The notes under the pieces were generated by a model. The model was not told the DNA's origin, did not search any database, and saw only the letters and a program-made list of their open reading frames with translations. The translations under genes and the position numbers were made by a program. 64,000 bases of DNA from Micavibrio_A sp964539025 (GTDB taxonomy: Bacteria; Pseudomonadota; Alphaproteobacteria; Micavibrionales; Micavibrionaceae). Numbering within the stretch: position 1 is the stretch's first letter; the number at the start of each line of letters is the position of its first letter. This document shows, piece after piece, positions 1 through 8,565 of this stretch. The stretch lies in NCBI GenBank assembly GCA_964539025.1, contig CAZIFA010000011.1:15659-79658 (forward strand). Direction: 5' to 3'.

Positions 1-164
1 GACAGCAGATGGTCCGCGGCGGATGGGCGGTAGAGTATCGGTATTTCAGCAAAGGCGTTTACGCAGGTGATGAGTTGGAGGCCAAAAATTCCCGACGCGG
101 ACTGTGGTCCGGCATCTTCCAAAATCCACGCGATTGGCGAAATGCCCGTGAAAATAGGCGTTAG
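1..164 (+). CDS. SNase-like nuclease, C-terminal fragment (runs off left edge)
   Basis: An open frame enters from the left edge (codons in phase with base 3) and ends at TAG. It reads GWAVEYRYFSKGVYAGDEL then EAKNSRRGLWSG and ends NPRDWRNARENRR. The order of a YA-containing helix, an E-A-K...RRGLW segment and a terminal P-x-x-W-R is typical of the C-terminal end of thermonuclease (SNase) homologues in alphaproteobacteria. Only about 53 residues are present, so catalytic Arg/Asp residues cannot be checked. The next gene is on the opposite strand, so the two converge. The family call is fairly firm; activity is unknown. Confidence 0.6.
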   Translation, partial: QQMVRGGWAVEYRYFSKGVYAGDELEAKNSRRGLWSGIFQNPRDWRNARENRR

Positions 165-223
165 TTGCTATAATGGTGGGGATTTTCGCGCTCCTGGCGA
201 TCAAGAATCGTGTTCAGGGACGG

Positions 224-880
224 TCAGGAAGATGAGAGCGGCTTGCCGATCGAGCTTTCGGGGCCAAGAATCTCTTCCATCAGCGGGAAAGAAAAGCTGC
301 GAAGATCCGGATGGCGGTTTTTCAGATCGGCGATCAGGTCATACAAAGTGCGGTTAAATTTCTTAAGGGCTTTATCAAAGTTCCGAATCTTGAATTCTTT
401 AACGTCGTAGTTTGGAAATTGGTCCCGTACTTCGACCAGGAGCCGGGCGAACAAACCATCCGGCCGGTTATAGCCGTAGATCGACAGAACGATGTTGAGG
501 GCCTGATACAGTTCTTCGTTTAAAGGTGTCCGCGGCTTGCCGGTATTTGTGACACTTTGCCCGGGCGATGGTTTCGATGGAGAGCTTTTCTTCGCATCGC
601 TCAAAAATGGATGAAACAGGGGGATGGCCTTTTGGTCTGTTAAACTGAACAAGCTTTCCGCGACGGTGCTACCCACGACATAGGATTGCCTGTTATTTTC
701 ATCCTTTTTATCCACCAATTCGATAATAAAGACTTCTTGAAGATCGTCGCGGAAGACTGATTTTACAGGCTTCTCGGATAGGTTTATATAGTGCGCGACC
801 TGGACGACAGAGAAGTTCTTGGCGATTTCCTCTCTCGCCTTCACTCCACGGAAAAAATCCCGATCATCGTCCTTACTCAT
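224..880 (-). CDS. Hypothetical protein, third gene of the AbiE operon
   Basis: A 218-residue protein I do not recognise. It starts at ATG a few bases after the AbiEii stop, with AGGAG overlapping the end of that gene, so it is almost certainly co-transcribed and possibly translationally coupled. No signal peptide or membrane segment is seen. The N-terminal ~80 residues look like a mixed alpha/beta domain; residues ~95-115 are a Ser/Pro/Lys-rich linker; the C-terminal ~100 residues are helical and charged (ELYQALNIVLSIYGY, DKALKKFNRTLYDLIADL). The usual AbiE system has two genes, so this may be an accessory or a fortuitous passenger. No function is assigned. Confidence 0.65.
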   Translation of the reverse strand: MSKDDDRDFFRGVKAREEIAKNFSVVQVAHYINLSEKPVKSVFRDDLQEVFIIELVDKKDENNRQSYVVGSTVAESLFSLTDQKAIPLFHPFLSDAKKSSPSKPSPGQSVTNTGKPRTPLNEELYQALNIVLSIYGYNRPDGLFARLLVEVRDQFPNYDVKEFKIRNFDKALKKFNRTLYDLIADLKNRHPDLRSFSFPLMEEILGPESSIGKPLSSS

Positions 881-886
881 GCGCTC

Positions 887-1813
887 CTAAGTCTTTTCTT
901 TAAAATCTTTCAGGGCTTTCTTAAGATCCGCAACGAGCGCCGCACGACGGTCAGCCGAGAGCAAATCAAGATTCTTTTGTCGCCATAAAACAGCCGGTAA
1001 TTGATCAACATTTTTCAAGCCGAGCAGCGACCAGTCGGGTGTTCCTTTTTCGAAACCGATCAGGAATTCCTTGTGGCGCGTCGGCATATCGCCGATTAGA
1101 ACCTCAATCATTCTTTCCCTGGCCTGCAGCAGATCATCGAGTTTTACCGGATCTGCCGTCATGCCGGCGAAATTGCGTTCAAATAATTGTCCTATGTCTT
1201 TGCGGCGCGCGTTCAGGGTTTCGCTCATGGGCCTGTCATGGCTGATAAGATAGACGATGAAAGCATCCCGAAGATCGTCTCCGATCCCCTCATTATTCAG
1301 CAAATCCCGCACATCGAAGAGATCCCGCGGGTGTTGCCGATCGAGCGCGGCCACCAGCTTGCCGGCATAGAGATCAGCGAAAGAAACCAGCTGTATCCTG
1401 GCATAGCCAAAGCCCTCTTCTACCGCGGCCGATACGTCCCTGACTTCCGGTTCAAAAACACATCCCCGTAGCACAGGTGTTACTTCGATCTTTATTTGTA
1501 CGCCATCTTCGCGCACGAGCAATTTTGTGATCGTGTCTTCCGTTGACGTCCTTGAAATCGCCGCTTCGGGCAGGCCTTTTTTTATCCTACCTTCGATCCG
1601 CTTCATGGCCGCGTCGATTTCAGCCAGAGATTCCGGCCGCGACTTAACCGGCAGATATGTGAGATCGATATCGACGGACAGGCGCGGCAGATCCCGGATG
1701 AAAAGATTGATGGCCGTTCCGCCTTTTAGACCAAAACACTCCTCTTCCCCGACAAACGGCAAAATCCGTATGAGCAAGGCGACCTGGCGCCGGTAGTCCT
1801 CAGTATAAGCCAT
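887..1813 (-). CDS. abiEii: AbiEii-family nucleotidyltransferase toxin (copy 1)
   Basis: A type IV toxin-antitoxin toxin of the DUF1814/AbiEii nucleotidyltransferase family. The start chosen (MAYTEDYRRQ) lies inside the last codons of the antitoxin gene, 14 bases before its end, with AGAGG upstream. This gives 308 residues, normal for the family. The NTase signature KGGTAI (around residues 30-35) and the D-x-D acid pair in SVDIDL (residues 48 and 50) are both present, followed by a conserved DRQHPRDLFDVRDLL block. The catalytic core therefore looks intact. Family members are reversible growth inhibitors or phage-abortive proteins that modify tRNA or GTP pools. A homologous second copy lies near 21 kb. 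Confidence 0.9.
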   Translation of the reverse strand: MAYTEDYRRQVALLIRILPFVGEEECFGLKGGTAINLFIRDLPRLSVDIDLTYLPVKSRPESLAEIDAAMKRIEGRIKKGLPEAAISRTSTEDTITKLLVREDGVQIKIEVTPVLRGCVFEPEVRDVSAAVEEGFGYARIQLVSFADLYAGKLVAALDRQHPRDLFDVRDLLNNEGIGDDLRDAFIVYLISHDRPMSETLNARRKDIGQLFERNFAGMTADPVKLDDLLQARERMIEVLIGDMPTRHKEFLIGFEKGTPDWSLLGLKNVDQLPAVLWRQKNLDLLSADRRAALVADLKKALKDFKEKT

Positions 1814-2606
1814 CAAGATCCTCTGGAACGGTGATCTGATATTTATTGTCGAATTTGCCGCCTTCGACAAGTTTTCGTTTTCCAGAGCCGAATTCTATGT
1901 CCTTTTTGCTCAGCTGTTTGAGCCAAGCGTGTTTGTGCCGGTCTGCAAAGAAGAAGAACAGGCGGTTTACCTTCACGCTTTTGCAGGCATTGAGTAGTTT
2001 TTGCAGTTTTTTTGGGCTTAGGCTGGACAGCCCTTCCATTATCTTATCGACATTGTGAAAATCTGCATCGTTTGGCAACTCATCGAGCAATTCGAGTATG
2101 GCACGTTCAGGCGATGAGAGCGTTATGACCCACTCCCATTGTCCCCATGGCTTGTTTGTTATCAGCTCTTTCGACGTTAAAAACTGTGTCGGCAAATTAT
2201 CGCCGAACAGTTTTTTATTCGAATGGTAGATAAACTTTTGTTCTAGAGGCAGTTTGTTGATCCATGCTGGTGGCTGTTTAGGGCCGTATAGATGTATCTC
2301 GTTTTGTTTTTGTGACACATAATGAGAATATCCAAGTACCTCTAGTGCTGTGCCGCCACCGACAACCAATGGCGAATAATCCAATATGGTTTGCAAGGAT
2401 ATAACGACTTGCTGCCATTTTAGCTCGCCGCGGCGCGGTCTTTGATAGACACTGCGAGTTAGTTGCTCAAGCCAGTTCTTCTCAACGTAGTGGGATCGCA
2501 GATTGCCGGCATAGCCTCGCTCGCTCAGCCATACGCTATCGACGATCAAGCCTTCGGGCAGATCGTGTAAAAGTTGGTTTAACTTTTGGCCTCTTTGTTC
2601 AACCAT
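1800..2606 (-). CDS. abiEi: AbiEi-family antitoxin/autorepressor (copy 1)
   Basis: A 268-residue protein of the AbiEi antitoxin family. The N-terminal ~90 residues form the winged-helix-like DNA-binding part (LPEGLIVDSVWLSERGY..., ending near VYQRPRRGELKW). They are followed by the conserved VGGGTALEVLGYSHYV core and a helical C-terminus (SLSPKKLQKLLNACKSVKVNRLFFFFADRH). It overlaps the toxin gene by 14 bases. Family members bind inverted repeats in their own promoter; two matching repeats are present here, one covering the start codon. The homologue near 20 kb shares the LYG...W and SPERA segments. Confidence 0.88.
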   Translation of the reverse strand: MVEQRGQKLNQLLHDLPEGLIVDSVWLSERGYAGNLRSHYVEKNWLEQLTRSVYQRPRRGELKWQQVVISLQTILDYSPLVVGGGTALEVLGYSHYVSQKQNEIHLYGPKQPPAWINKLPLEQKFIYHSNKKLFGDNLPTQFLTSKELITNKPWGQWEWVITLSSPERAILELLDELPNDADFHNVDKIMEGLSSLSPKKLQKLLNACKSVKVNRLFFFFADRHKHAWLKQLSKKDIEFGSGKRKLVEGGKFDNKYQITVPEDLDGLY

Positions 2607-2614
2607 ATTGACTA
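2596..2614. promoter_or_regulatory. Putative AbiEi operator, start-proximal
   Basis: An imperfect copy (15 of 19 positions) of the perfect inverted repeat 66 bp upstream. It shares the right half ATTGACTA and covers the abiEi start codon. AbiEi antitoxins are known to repress by binding paired inverted repeats, so this is the likely second operator. Confidence 0.5.
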
Positions 2615-2661
2615 TAATAGCACTTTCTTAAACTAACTGGAAGTTTAATATTTTCTCTATT

Positions 2662-2680
2662 TAGTCAATTATATTGACTA
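2662..2680. promoter_or_regulatory. Putative AbiEi operator, distal
   Basis: A perfect inverted repeat, TAGTCAAT-TAT-ATTGACTA, in the AT-rich gap upstream of abiEi. Centre-to-centre distance to the start-proximal copy is 66 bp, about six helical turns. Confidence 0.55.
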
Positions 2681-2771
2681 TGTGGTAAGTTTTATAAACT
2701 AGTAGATAAATAGATTATTTAGATTTCTTGTATAAAAAATATATAAATCAATAAGTTATATGGAGAATTAT

Positions 2772-3293
2772 ATGTCTTTTTTCTTTGACGTCAAAACGTC
2801 CGACTTTATCTATAAAGGACAGGTTGTGGGAAGCTGGCGCGTAGAAGAGGGCCGCGGCCGTATCATTCTCAACATTACTTATGATGTGGATGAAGCGGGA
2901 AGCGAAATTGTCGAGTTATTATCCCGCGTCGGCTTTGCAATCAAAGAGCATGGTAAAAAGGACCCTCCACCGGAAGTGCTATGCACTATCGAAACAGAGA
3001 AAGAAGATATTGAGGAGAGTGTAGTCGGCGCGCTCCGGACTTTGGTAGAAGTCACGATCAAGCACGACAATTATCAATGGCGGTTTCATTTAAACGATGC
3101 TGATCCTTGGCCTTCCATCGTTCACGGCCATGATTACGATCGCAGACTAAAGCTCGATGCGTTTACAGGAAAAATTTACGACACCGGCACAAAACAGCAT
3201 TGTGAAACGCTGAAAAAGAAAAAGCTGGCTTTCATAATTGCAGAGTTGAAGAAGAATCCTGAATTCAAGCGACGGCTTGAGCCGGGTGTTTAA
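2772..3293 (+). CDS. Hypothetical protein
   Basis: A 173-residue protein I do not recognise. An upstream in-frame ATG exists four codons earlier, but GGAGA lies six bases before the ATG used here, so this start is preferred. There is no signal peptide or membrane helix. The N-terminal half is beta-rich with acidic loops. The C-terminal half has a striking WRFHLNDADPWPS / HGHDYDRRLKLD / TGKIYD block with clustered Trp, His and Asp, which could bind metal or nucleotide. It is convergent with the next gene and overlaps its stop by four bases. Its position beside abiE suggests a defence neighbourhood, which is inference only. Confidence 0.6.
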   Translation: MSFFFDVKTSDFIYKGQVVGSWRVEEGRGRIILNITYDVDEAGSEIVELLSRVGFAIKEHGKKDPPPEVLCTIETEKEDIEESVVGALRTLVEVTIKHDNYQWRFHLNDADPWPSIVHGHDYDRRLKLDAFTGKIYDTGTKQHCETLKKKKLAFIIAELKKNPEFKRRLEPGV

Positions 3294-4132
3294 CTAGGCC
3301 TTGCCTGCTTTTTGTACTCCGCCAGCAAAAATGAAATGCTGGTGATGATAAAATCGCAATAGTACCGCGCTTCTTCCGCTGTTGTTGCTACGCCCTCTTT
3401 CAAATGCATTCCATGTCGAATACCGCCGCCGTTTGGCGCGGATAAATAACCGTGAAGTTCAGTGAGCCATTTCAAGGCCATATCAAGGGATTTGCCACGG
3501 TTCTTGTACCGTAGATCTTTGACAAGATCGTTAAAATACTTTCCTTTAATAGAGTTTTCACCTTCGCCTGTGCCTTGAAACACCGTTGTAACGGACTCAA
3601 GCAACCAGAGGAGCTCTTGAACGGCCAGGCGGTGGCGACCTTCCGACAGCAACTTCTTGGACTCTTCAAAAGAACCTTTGATAAGCGTTTGCACCTCCTC
3701 TTCCAGTGTGGGCGGGATCTCCGGCGAGCTGATCGGCCCCATGCCCTCCGTGTGAATAAGGTTCGGAGGTTCAATCCTGAAGTGTGTTTCGTGTTTTGCC
3801 AGCACATTGTTGATCGTACGCAAGTCCGGTACAGGGATTGGATCCGATGGGTCTTTCAGGTCTTCGCAGGCGTCATAAAATGCCTCGATAAACAGGGGCG
3901 CATTTTTTGCGGCGTGGTCCATGAAATTTTGCAAATCAGAATCCGCCCAGCTGTAGTTTGAACTGCGGTGCGAAGTGAGGCCCGCGGCGCCGGCGAAGTA
4001 TCGTTTGAAATGTTCCAAAAGACCTTGTTCGCTTCGCGCGATCTTGGCAATGAAATCATAGAAATCGTTCACGACCTCCCTTGAAATAGGTCCATGTGAA
4101 TTAAAACGCCATGAACTTTCAAAAGTGAGCAT
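3290..4132 (-). CDS. Hypothetical protein with Abi_C-like C-terminus
   Basis: A 280-residue soluble protein. An alternative TTG start lies two codons upstream; the ATG is preferred because GAGGA sits six bases before it. The C-terminal ~100 residues are helical and include a long HEPN-like pair of helices, then GGGIRHGMHLKEG followed by a closing hydrophobic helix. The RHG turn before a final helix resembles the abortive-infection C-terminal (Abi_C) family. The N-terminal ~130 residues are not recognised. The gene converges on the preceding one. An RNase/abortive role is plausible but unproven, and the catalytic R-x4-6-H pattern of HEPN nucleases is not clearly present. Confidence 0.55.
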   Translation of the reverse strand: MLTFESSWRFNSHGPISREVVNDFYDFIAKIARSEQGLLEHFKRYFAGAAGLTSHRSSNYSWADSDLQNFMDHAAKNAPLFIEAFYDACEDLKDPSDPIPVPDLRTINNVLAKHETHFRIEPPNLIHTEGMGPISSPEIPPTLEEEVQTLIKGSFEESKKLLSEGRHRLAVQELLWLLESVTTVFQGTGEGENSIKGKYFNDLVKDLRYKNRGKSLDMALKWLTELHGYLSAPNGGGIRHGMHLKEGVATTAEEARYYCDFIITSISFLLAEYKKQARPS

Positions 4133-4181
4133 AATCAATCCTCATAAACTGAAAGAAACTATAGAGACTTGTTTTGGGCGT

Positions 4182-4300
4182 GTCAGCCCCAATCGGGCTG
4201 ACCAGGCTCAATTCCGCTAAGGCCGCGTGCCACGTCCTAAGCTCCACCGAACCCCGATAAATCGGGTTTCGGCCCACAAGGGGTAACGATCCTTCACGCG
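4182..4300. repeat. Repeat B, copy 1: two hairpins plus 20-bp core
   Basis: The non-coding region has hairpin 1 (GTCAGCCC / GGGCTGAC), then a conserved ACCAGGCTC...ATTCCGCTA stretch, hairpin 2 (CGAACCCCGAT / ATCGGGTTTCG, one mismatch), and the 20-bp core GGGTAACGATCCTTCACGCG. The same order recurs near 14.2 kb with the core identical but both stems changed in a base-pair-preserving way. It lies just upstream of the first long hairpin leader. Function unknown; a structured DNA or RNA element is likely. Confidence 0.6.
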
Positions 4301-4346
4301 ATCAGGGCGAAGGCCCGGCATTCAAGATTTTTTCAACATCGTTATT

Positions 4347-4524
4347 GGCCCCCTTCGGGCCCTTTTTCAAGACCCCCCTTCGGGTCGCGTAGCGCGGTGC
4401 GCCGGTATCCCCACCCTTCCGCGCTTCGCTTGTGCAGGGCGGGTGATCCCCCTCCGGCGCGCCGGGTCTTGAAAAATTCCTCCCCGCTTTTGGCTCGCTG
4501 CGCGGCCAGTAGGAAAGAAGTGCG
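4347..4524. repeat. Leader hairpin element, copy 1 (candidate ssDNA promoter)
   Basis: A nested inverted-repeat element upstream of the ParB-like gene. It opens with a small GGCCC/GGGCC hairpin. The outer stem is TTTTTCAAGACCC / GGGTCTTGAAAAA (13 bp, perfect), the middle stem GCGCCGG / CCGGCGC, and the inner stem CCCACCCT / AGGGCGGG (one mismatch, G.T on the minus strand). The apical loop of 18 bases and the internal loop (TATC opposite TGATCCCCCT) are identical in all three copies. It ends with TAGGAAAGAAG near the gene. A TTGAAA hexamer lies in the right outer arm; no good -10 is seen. Confidence 0.75.
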
Positions 4525-4570
4525 GCGCGGTTGTCGCGTTACACTTCAACTCTAAAAAAGGAGCCTACAA

Positions 4571-6346
4571 ATGACTATCCAAACACTGACAATCTCGCAA
4601 ATTCAGCCTTCCGTTCTGAACCCGCGCAAATTTTTCGATGATACGACCATTGAAGAACTGGCGCAGTCCATCAAGACCGATGGACTATTGCAAAATCTCA
4701 TTGTCCTGAAACCGAAGGGCAAAGCGAAAAAGCACAATCTAATTGCAGGGGAACGCCGTTTCCGCGCTATCTCGCACCTGATTGAGAAAGGCGAAATGGA
4801 TAAGGATTTTCCTATCAGAGTCGAAATCAAGGAAGGCCTGACCAACGATGAAGCCTTGCGGATTGCGACCGTGGAAAACGTCCAACGCGAAAACCTCTCC
4901 CCTCTTGAAGAAGCGGATGCACTTGCCGCTTTGGTCAAGAACGGCGAGGAACTGGATAATATCGTCGCGCAGACAGGTCTTTCCGTGGCAACCATCCGCC
5001 GCCGCCTGACGCTCCTGACTTTGAGCGAAAAGGTGAAAGAAGCCTTGGCCGAAAAGAAAATCACGCTTGCACAGGCCGAAGCAATTTCTATCGGCAAGCA
5101 TGAAGATCAGGACGAGGTGCTGGATGATGTTATCGGGGGCTATTACACCGCCCCCGATGAAATCAAGGACAAGCTGGTGGGCGAACTGCCGACCCTGTCT
5201 ATGGCGATTTTCCCCCAAGAGCAATATACGGGAACATTCACCAAAGACCTTTTGGCCGAGGACGATGCCACTTACTTTGACGATGTTGAGCAGTTTGAAA
5301 CACTGCAAAAACAGGCGGCAGAGGAAAAAGTGGCCGAATACGCCCAAACCCATGAATGGGCTGAATTGCAGGAAGGTTACTCTTTCAGCAAATGGCAATA
5401 TGGCGAAGCGGAAGAAGGCGAGAAAGGCGGCGTTGTCGTATTTCTTAAGAATTCCGGTGACGTTGAAATCCATGAAGGCCTGATTAAAACCAAGGCGGCG
5501 GCATCGACAACAAAAGCCCTGAAAGCCAAGGAGAAGGATTTTTATCCGACCCCGCTTCGCCGTTACATGGGGATGCACAAGAGTCTGGCGGTTCAGGCCG
5601 CTATCCTCGGCAATCCCCGTAAAGCCAAGGAAATTGTCGTCTGCAATAAGCTGGCGAAGTTTAAGGCGCACGATTGCTTGCAGTATTTCGAGTTGGAAGG
5701 TGTCGTCCCCCCTGCCCTCGCCGTTATCAATCAACAAGCGGAAATCCTGTTATCTGACATGAGCATCCGCCCTGACGAGGATAAGCCAGTCTGGAAAACA
5801 CTGGGCTATGAATTCAGTGCCGACAAGGAACTGGCGTATGACGTTGTCAAAACGCTGACTGATGAACAGCTTGAATCCATCCTCTTGTTCTTGGAGGTTT
5901 GCGAATTCGGGCAGGACATGGTGGACAGGCTGGACACACATGAAGGCAGTTTGTTCAACAAGGTCGCCAAAGACCTCTCGGTTGATATGCGCGATTACTG
6001 GCGTCCTGACGATGGTTTCCTGAAACGCCGGAACAAGGTGCAACTGCAAGCCTTGATGAACGAGTCCGGCGCATCCGCAAAACTGGCATCCGCCGCCGAG
6101 TACAAAAAAGGTGAACTGGTCAAATCCCTGACCAAGTTTTTTCAAAGCGCGAAGAAGGCCAAAAAGCCGAACGAAACCGACCAGAAAGCCAACGACTGGT
6201 TGCCGGAAGCCATGAACTTCCCCGCCATCGACCCCGACCGTAAAGAGCCGGAAATGGCCGACACGGACGAGGATTTCGAGGATGAAGATGAAGTCTTCGA
6301 TGAAGAAAGCGAACTGGCCGACGAGGAATATTCCGAAGCAGCCTAA
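4571..6346 (+). CDS. ParB/Spo0J-family N-terminal domain protein, long form
   Basis: A 591-residue protein. Residues ~5-120 form a ParB N-terminal domain with NPRK, the GERRFRA motif (CTP-binding in ParB) and the ENVQREN motif. A helix-turn-helix of the KorB/ParB type follows around residues 125-200 (TGLSVATIRRRLTLLTLSEKV). The remaining ~390 residues are a family-specific region ending in a very acidic tail. Length and architecture match the long ParB-like proteins carried next to anti-restriction genes on conjugative elements, rather than a 300-residue segregation ParB. It is preceded by leader element copy 1, with AAAGGAG at the start codon. It could bind the parS-like site near 14.3 kb; that is inference. 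Confidence 0.85.
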   Translation: MTIQTLTISQIQPSVLNPRKFFDDTTIEELAQSIKTDGLLQNLIVLKPKGKAKKHNLIAGERRFRAISHLIEKGEMDKDFPIRVEIKEGLTNDEALRIATVENVQRENLSPLEEADALAALVKNGEELDNIVAQTGLSVATIRRRLTLLTLSEKVKEALAEKKITLAQAEAISIGKHEDQDEVLDDVIGGYYTAPDEIKDKLVGELPTLSMAIFPQEQYTGTFTKDLLAEDDATYFDDVEQFETLQKQAAEEKVAEYAQTHEWAELQEGYSFSKWQYGEAEEGEKGGVVVFLKNSGDVEIHEGLIKTKAAASTTKALKAKEKDFYPTPLRRYMGMHKSLAVQAAILGNPRKAKEIVVCNKLAKFKAHDCLQYFELEGVVPPALAVINQQAEILLSDMSIRPDEDKPVWKTLGYEFSADKELAYDVVKTLTDEQLESILLFLEVCEFGQDMVDRLDTHEGSLFNKVAKDLSVDMRDYWRPDDGFLKRRNKVQLQALMNESGASAKLASAAEYKKGELVKSLTKFFQSAKKAKKPNETDQKANDWLPEAMNFPAIDPDRKEPEMADTDEDFEDEDEVFDEESELADEEYSEAA

Positions 6347-6360
6347 TCCCTATAACCTAA

Positions 6361-6392
6361 GCCATCCGCGATAAGTGCGGATGGCATTTAGA
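6361..6392 (+). terminator. Intrinsic terminator after the ParB-like gene
   Basis: A perfect 9-bp stem, GCCATCCGC / GCGGATGGC, with a 7-base loop followed by an AT-rich tract. It separates the ParB-like gene from the convergent DUF262 gene. Confidence 0.65.
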
Positions 6393-6394
6393 TA

Positions 6395-8509
6395 TTATGC
6401 GCGTCTTTTTTGTTCATGACGGCTTTGTTCTTCTCGTGACAATGCCCTTGAAGAGTTTCCTTCCCTTACAAAATAGTCCTCGCGCCCTTCAAATTTTGTG
6501 ATAACGCTGCGACTGCATTCGGAAACTTTAACAACACATATTGTCTTACCCTCAATTTCTGCAAAATTTACCTTAATATGTGATAGCAAGTCTGCGCCCA
6601 AAAATGTGCGGCAAAGTTGAATAAAATGAAGCTGGAAGCCATCTTTATCTTGCTTTTTAAGGGTGTCCATATCGTCTTGAATACCGAGCACATTACCACT
6701 GTCATCAACACCAATAATAAGGGTTCCCCCCTTCTCATTCAGAAAGGCAGCAATAGTTTTTACAACTACGTATTCCAGAGCCGTGTTTTTTTCATTTTTG
6801 ACCCGGTCAAATCTAAGCGTTGATTTAAACTCGACCAAGTCTGTTTCACCATTCAGAATGAGTTCATGAATATCTGAATTAGGCTCAGGCGTTCTAGCAA
6901 GATCAATTCGACTTTTAAGCTCTTTAAAAATTCTATCTGCTCTTTTTTTGAGGAAAACGCTGTAATCGTCGCTTTCGATTCCCGATGATGAGTAGTCAAT
7001 CAAATGTGTATTTAAAGTTTGAGTTATTTTATCATTTTCAAGGGAAAATTCAGCCATATATTCAGATGGTGCGCGTGCTCTTATTTTTCTCTTATTAAGC
7101 CTATCACTTACAAGGGTGATATTCATAAGACTATTTGCGTTGTCGATCCCGCGCTTCTTTAAATGGTCTTTTGGAAAAAAGTGATGATAATTTTTACTAT
7201 TCGCCTGTTTTAGCCAGGAGTTATCTAACAAAACTTTGCTGTTATCTTGGAAATCTTTAGGTTCTTGGGCGGCCAATAGGCACATTATTGCCTTACAATA
7301 ACTGTTACCTGCCCTAAATTCTGTGTTGATCAGATCTTCTGGGCTGTTTAGATGAAGTTTTATATCGTCATACTTTGGGCGATCATTATTTAATATCAAA
7401 TCTATTCTTTTAATATCTTGTGCAAGACTGGATTCTGTTGCGCTTGAATACCTGTAAGACAGGCATGATTTCCAAAAAAATTCTTCGAGATATCCCCGTT
7501 GTGTTCCGTTAGGTTTATCCTTATTTTTGTAAAAGAAATAGCCGAATGGAACTAATAGGACATCGTATGGTAAAAGTTGTGAAACTGGAATCCCATAGCT
7601 CGTTCTGAAATAATCAATACTTTCTTCGATTGCTGAAATTGCAGAATCCCATGTATCGATAATGTTTTGCTTATCTAAAGCAAGAATGGTTTTTCGTTTG
7701 CATTCTTTCGTTGGGCTTAACACAAGCGATAGCAGATTAAGAATAATAGTACTGCTTATACCATCATATTTTTTATCAGCTAACTTTTTTGAAAAATCTG
7801 ACCAATTGTCTTCCATGTCAAAACCTTGACTATCGTCATAGGTTTTTGCAGACATGATTTCAAAAAGTGTGAGGGTTTGGCCCCCGGTGTTAATGCGAGT
7901 GAATACTTCAATTGCAGAATCGATTGATTCTTTGCGTAGCAACACGACAGAAAAATCATATGTTTGAAATGTTTGCGCGTATGAATGAATTTTATTCAGA
8001 TGTTGTGGAAACTTCTTTTGTATTTCTGTCATCTTTTCCATGAAGTTTAAAACATCGTTCAGTGTTACCCAATCCCCCTCAGGTTGTTCTGATGTAATAA
8101 CTGGCATATCATCATCATCAATATCCCGTTCAAGATCTACAAAGATTTGATGGTAGTCTGTGACTTTCTTCTCGCCATCGCGTCTAATCTTAGCACCACA
8201 GTATGCCGCGTATAGCGAAGTTATGCGTTGCTGTCCGTCTAGAACATATTGAACCTTCTGCCCTTCAGGCGTATCTGGAATATCCAAATTTCCAATATTT
8301 TTAACATCGGCCATCCTTTCCCCAGTTTGCCAGAGAATAAAAGTTCCGATTGGATAGCCTTTTAGAATACTATCAAGAAGCTGTGCTGTTTTGTCGATGC
8401 TCCAGACAAATTCTCGTTGAAATTTTGGGATTTTTATAATTCCGTTTTTAATGTCGGAAATTAAATCAGAGTAATGCTTCGAGTCTGGCTTGGGTTGTTG
8501 CATATTCAT
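6395..8509 (-). CDS. DUF262 / HNH (DUF1524-like) / AlbA_2 fusion, probable defence protein
   Basis: A 704-residue protein with three recognisable parts. Residues ~10-230 are DUF262 (IPKFQREFVWS, then GYPIGTFILW and YVLDGQQRITSLYAA), the GmrS-like ParB-fold nuclease/NTPase domain. Residues ~430-500 carry a DUF1524-like HNH core (HHFFPKDHLKK... NANSLMNITLV). Residues ~565-690 are a Schlafen AlbA_2 domain (LVEFKSTLRFD, KTIAAFLNEKGGTLIIGVDD). It is clearly more AT-rich than its neighbours and lies on the strand opposite to the surrounding genes, so it was probably inserted as cargo. DUF262/DUF1524 proteins include type IV restriction enzymes and other anti-phage effectors. The AlbA_2 tail is an unusual addition. 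Confidence 0.85.
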   Translation of the reverse strand: MNMQQPKPDSKHYSDLISDIKNGIIKIPKFQREFVWSIDKTAQLLDSILKGYPIGTFILWQTGERMADVKNIGNLDIPDTPEGQKVQYVLDGQQRITSLYAAYCGAKIRRDGEKKVTDYHQIFVDLERDIDDDDMPVITSEQPEGDWVTLNDVLNFMEKMTEIQKKFPQHLNKIHSYAQTFQTYDFSVVLLRKESIDSAIEVFTRINTGGQTLTLFEIMSAKTYDDSQGFDMEDNWSDFSKKLADKKYDGISSTIILNLLSLVLSPTKECKRKTILALDKQNIIDTWDSAISAIEESIDYFRTSYGIPVSQLLPYDVLLVPFGYFFYKNKDKPNGTQRGYLEEFFWKSCLSYRYSSATESSLAQDIKRIDLILNNDRPKYDDIKLHLNSPEDLINTEFRAGNSYCKAIMCLLAAQEPKDFQDNSKVLLDNSWLKQANSKNYHHFFPKDHLKKRGIDNANSLMNITLVSDRLNKRKIRARAPSEYMAEFSLENDKITQTLNTHLIDYSSSGIESDDYSVFLKKRADRIFKELKSRIDLARTPEPNSDIHELILNGETDLVEFKSTLRFDRVKNEKNTALEYVVVKTIAAFLNEKGGTLIIGVDDSGNVLGIQDDMDTLKKQDKDGFQLHFIQLCRTFLGADLLSHIKVNFAEIEGKTICVVKVSECSRSVITKFEGREDYFVREGNSSRALSREEQSRHEQKRRA

Positions 8510-8565
8510 TTACGATATAAAGAAGGTTGGACGCTTTATAGCTTTGTATAGTTGTATATACGGAA

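Noticed and set aside
3575..3961. 128-codon + strand frame inside the Abi_C-like gene
   Set aside because: It is antisense to a gene with a clear ribosome binding site and defined domain-like features.
4603..5737. Long minus-strand open frames of 164 and 332 codons opposite the ParB-like gene
   Set aside because: They are antisense shadows of a GC-rich + strand gene with clear ParB motifs; no recognisable protein features or ribosome sites.
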